DNA from: Kiritimatiellales bacterium
Lineage (GTDB): Bacteria > Verrucomicrobiota > Kiritimatiellia > Kiritimatiellales > Pontiellaceae
Assembly: GCA_015486775.1 (NCBI GenBank)
Contig: WFRA01000084.1
Span: forward strand, 1 to 5,462
Direction of reading: 5' to 3'
DNA: 5,462 nt
Shown here: positions 5,271 to 5,462 of the stretch, one piece after another
How positions within the stretch are numbered: position 1 is the first letter of the stretch
Layout of the letters: each line of letters opens with the position of its first letter
Translations under genes and position numbers: made by a program
The notes under the pieces: generated by a model
Seen by the model: only the letters and a program-made list of their open reading frames with translations
Told to the model about the DNA's origin: nothing
Databases searched by the model: none

Positions 5271-5462
5271 CGAAATGGTAAAACGGCATGGGAGCTGGCT
5301 GGAGGCCGGGGTCGGCGAAGGCCCTGTCATCAGCAGCCGCGTGCGGCTTGCGCGCAACCTCGAAGCCTACTGTTTTCCCGGCTGGGCGAACGAGGAGGAG
5401 AAGCAGGCGGTCTGGAAAAAGACCTCCGCCATTTTCCAATCCTTGGAAGAGCCCTTTATCCG
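5260..5462 (+). CDS. mcsB: protein arginine kinase McsB, N-terminal part (3' end outside window)
   Basis: McsB belongs to the guanido (phosphagen) kinase family and phosphorylates arginine side chains in proteins using ATP. The frame is open from the ATG at 5260 to the window edge, 67 codons of a protein usually near 350 residues. The diagnostic block is VISSRVRLARN (23-33), whose serine and arginines bind nucleotide phosphates in the family, followed by FPGWANEEEK. As in known McsB, it starts directly at the catalytic domain, without the N-terminal domain of creatine and arginine kinases. The 11-bp overlap with mcsA implies coupled translation and a joint operon. The phosphoarginine-binding pocket cannot be checked because it lies beyond the window. 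Confidence 0.94.
   Translation, partial: MTLDEMVKRHGSWLEAGVGEGPVISSRVRLARNLEAYCFPGWANEEEKQAVWKKTSAIFQSLEEPFI

Overview
The window is a compact, mostly G+C-rich bacterial region with six protein genes on the + strand and one on the - strand. The gene set combines an [FeFe]-hydrogenase maturase, an archaeal-like branched-chain aminotransferase, a LolD-type ATPase, an McsA/McsB pair and a GxxExxY protein with its flanking repeats. This suggests an anaerobe of the PVC group; Kiritimatiellota (Pontiella-like) is my best guess. That placement is inferred from protein style, not from a search.

Layout. Positions 1-593 hold the C-terminal half of hydE. A small three-helix membrane protein of unknown function (597-962, - strand) meets it tail to tail. 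A 201-bp divergent intergenic stretch with a short perfect hairpin follows. Next is glmM (1164-2525), tightly coupled to a LolD/MacB-type ABC ATPase (2527-3195) with no permease in view. From the ATPase stop codon to about 3770 the character changes: the DNA becomes AT-rich (about 38% G+C in two 60-base samples, against about 63% in a sample of ilvE) and holds two related repeat elements. The first (3196-3284) is an empty pair of inverted arms. The second (3333-3767) has the same arms around one gene, a GxxExxY-family PD-(D/E)XK-like protein. After it come ilvE (3816-4685), a degenerate 7-nt tandem repeat (4685-4739), mcsA (4743-5270) and the start of mcsB (5260 to the window edge).

How the genes work together. 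mcsA and mcsB overlap and form a protein-arginine-phosphorylation module; McsA is the zinc-binding activator of the McsB kinase. glmM makes glucosamine-1-phosphate for the cell envelope, and the LolD-like ATPase could power lipoprotein or other envelope export, so that pair may form an envelope unit. hydE and ilvE are metabolic genes without pathway partners in view.

The most interesting part is 3194-3770. It looks like a small mobile-like unit (inverted arms plus a nuclease-like gene whose start codon and first nine codons lie inside the left arm), next to what looks like its internally deleted derivative.
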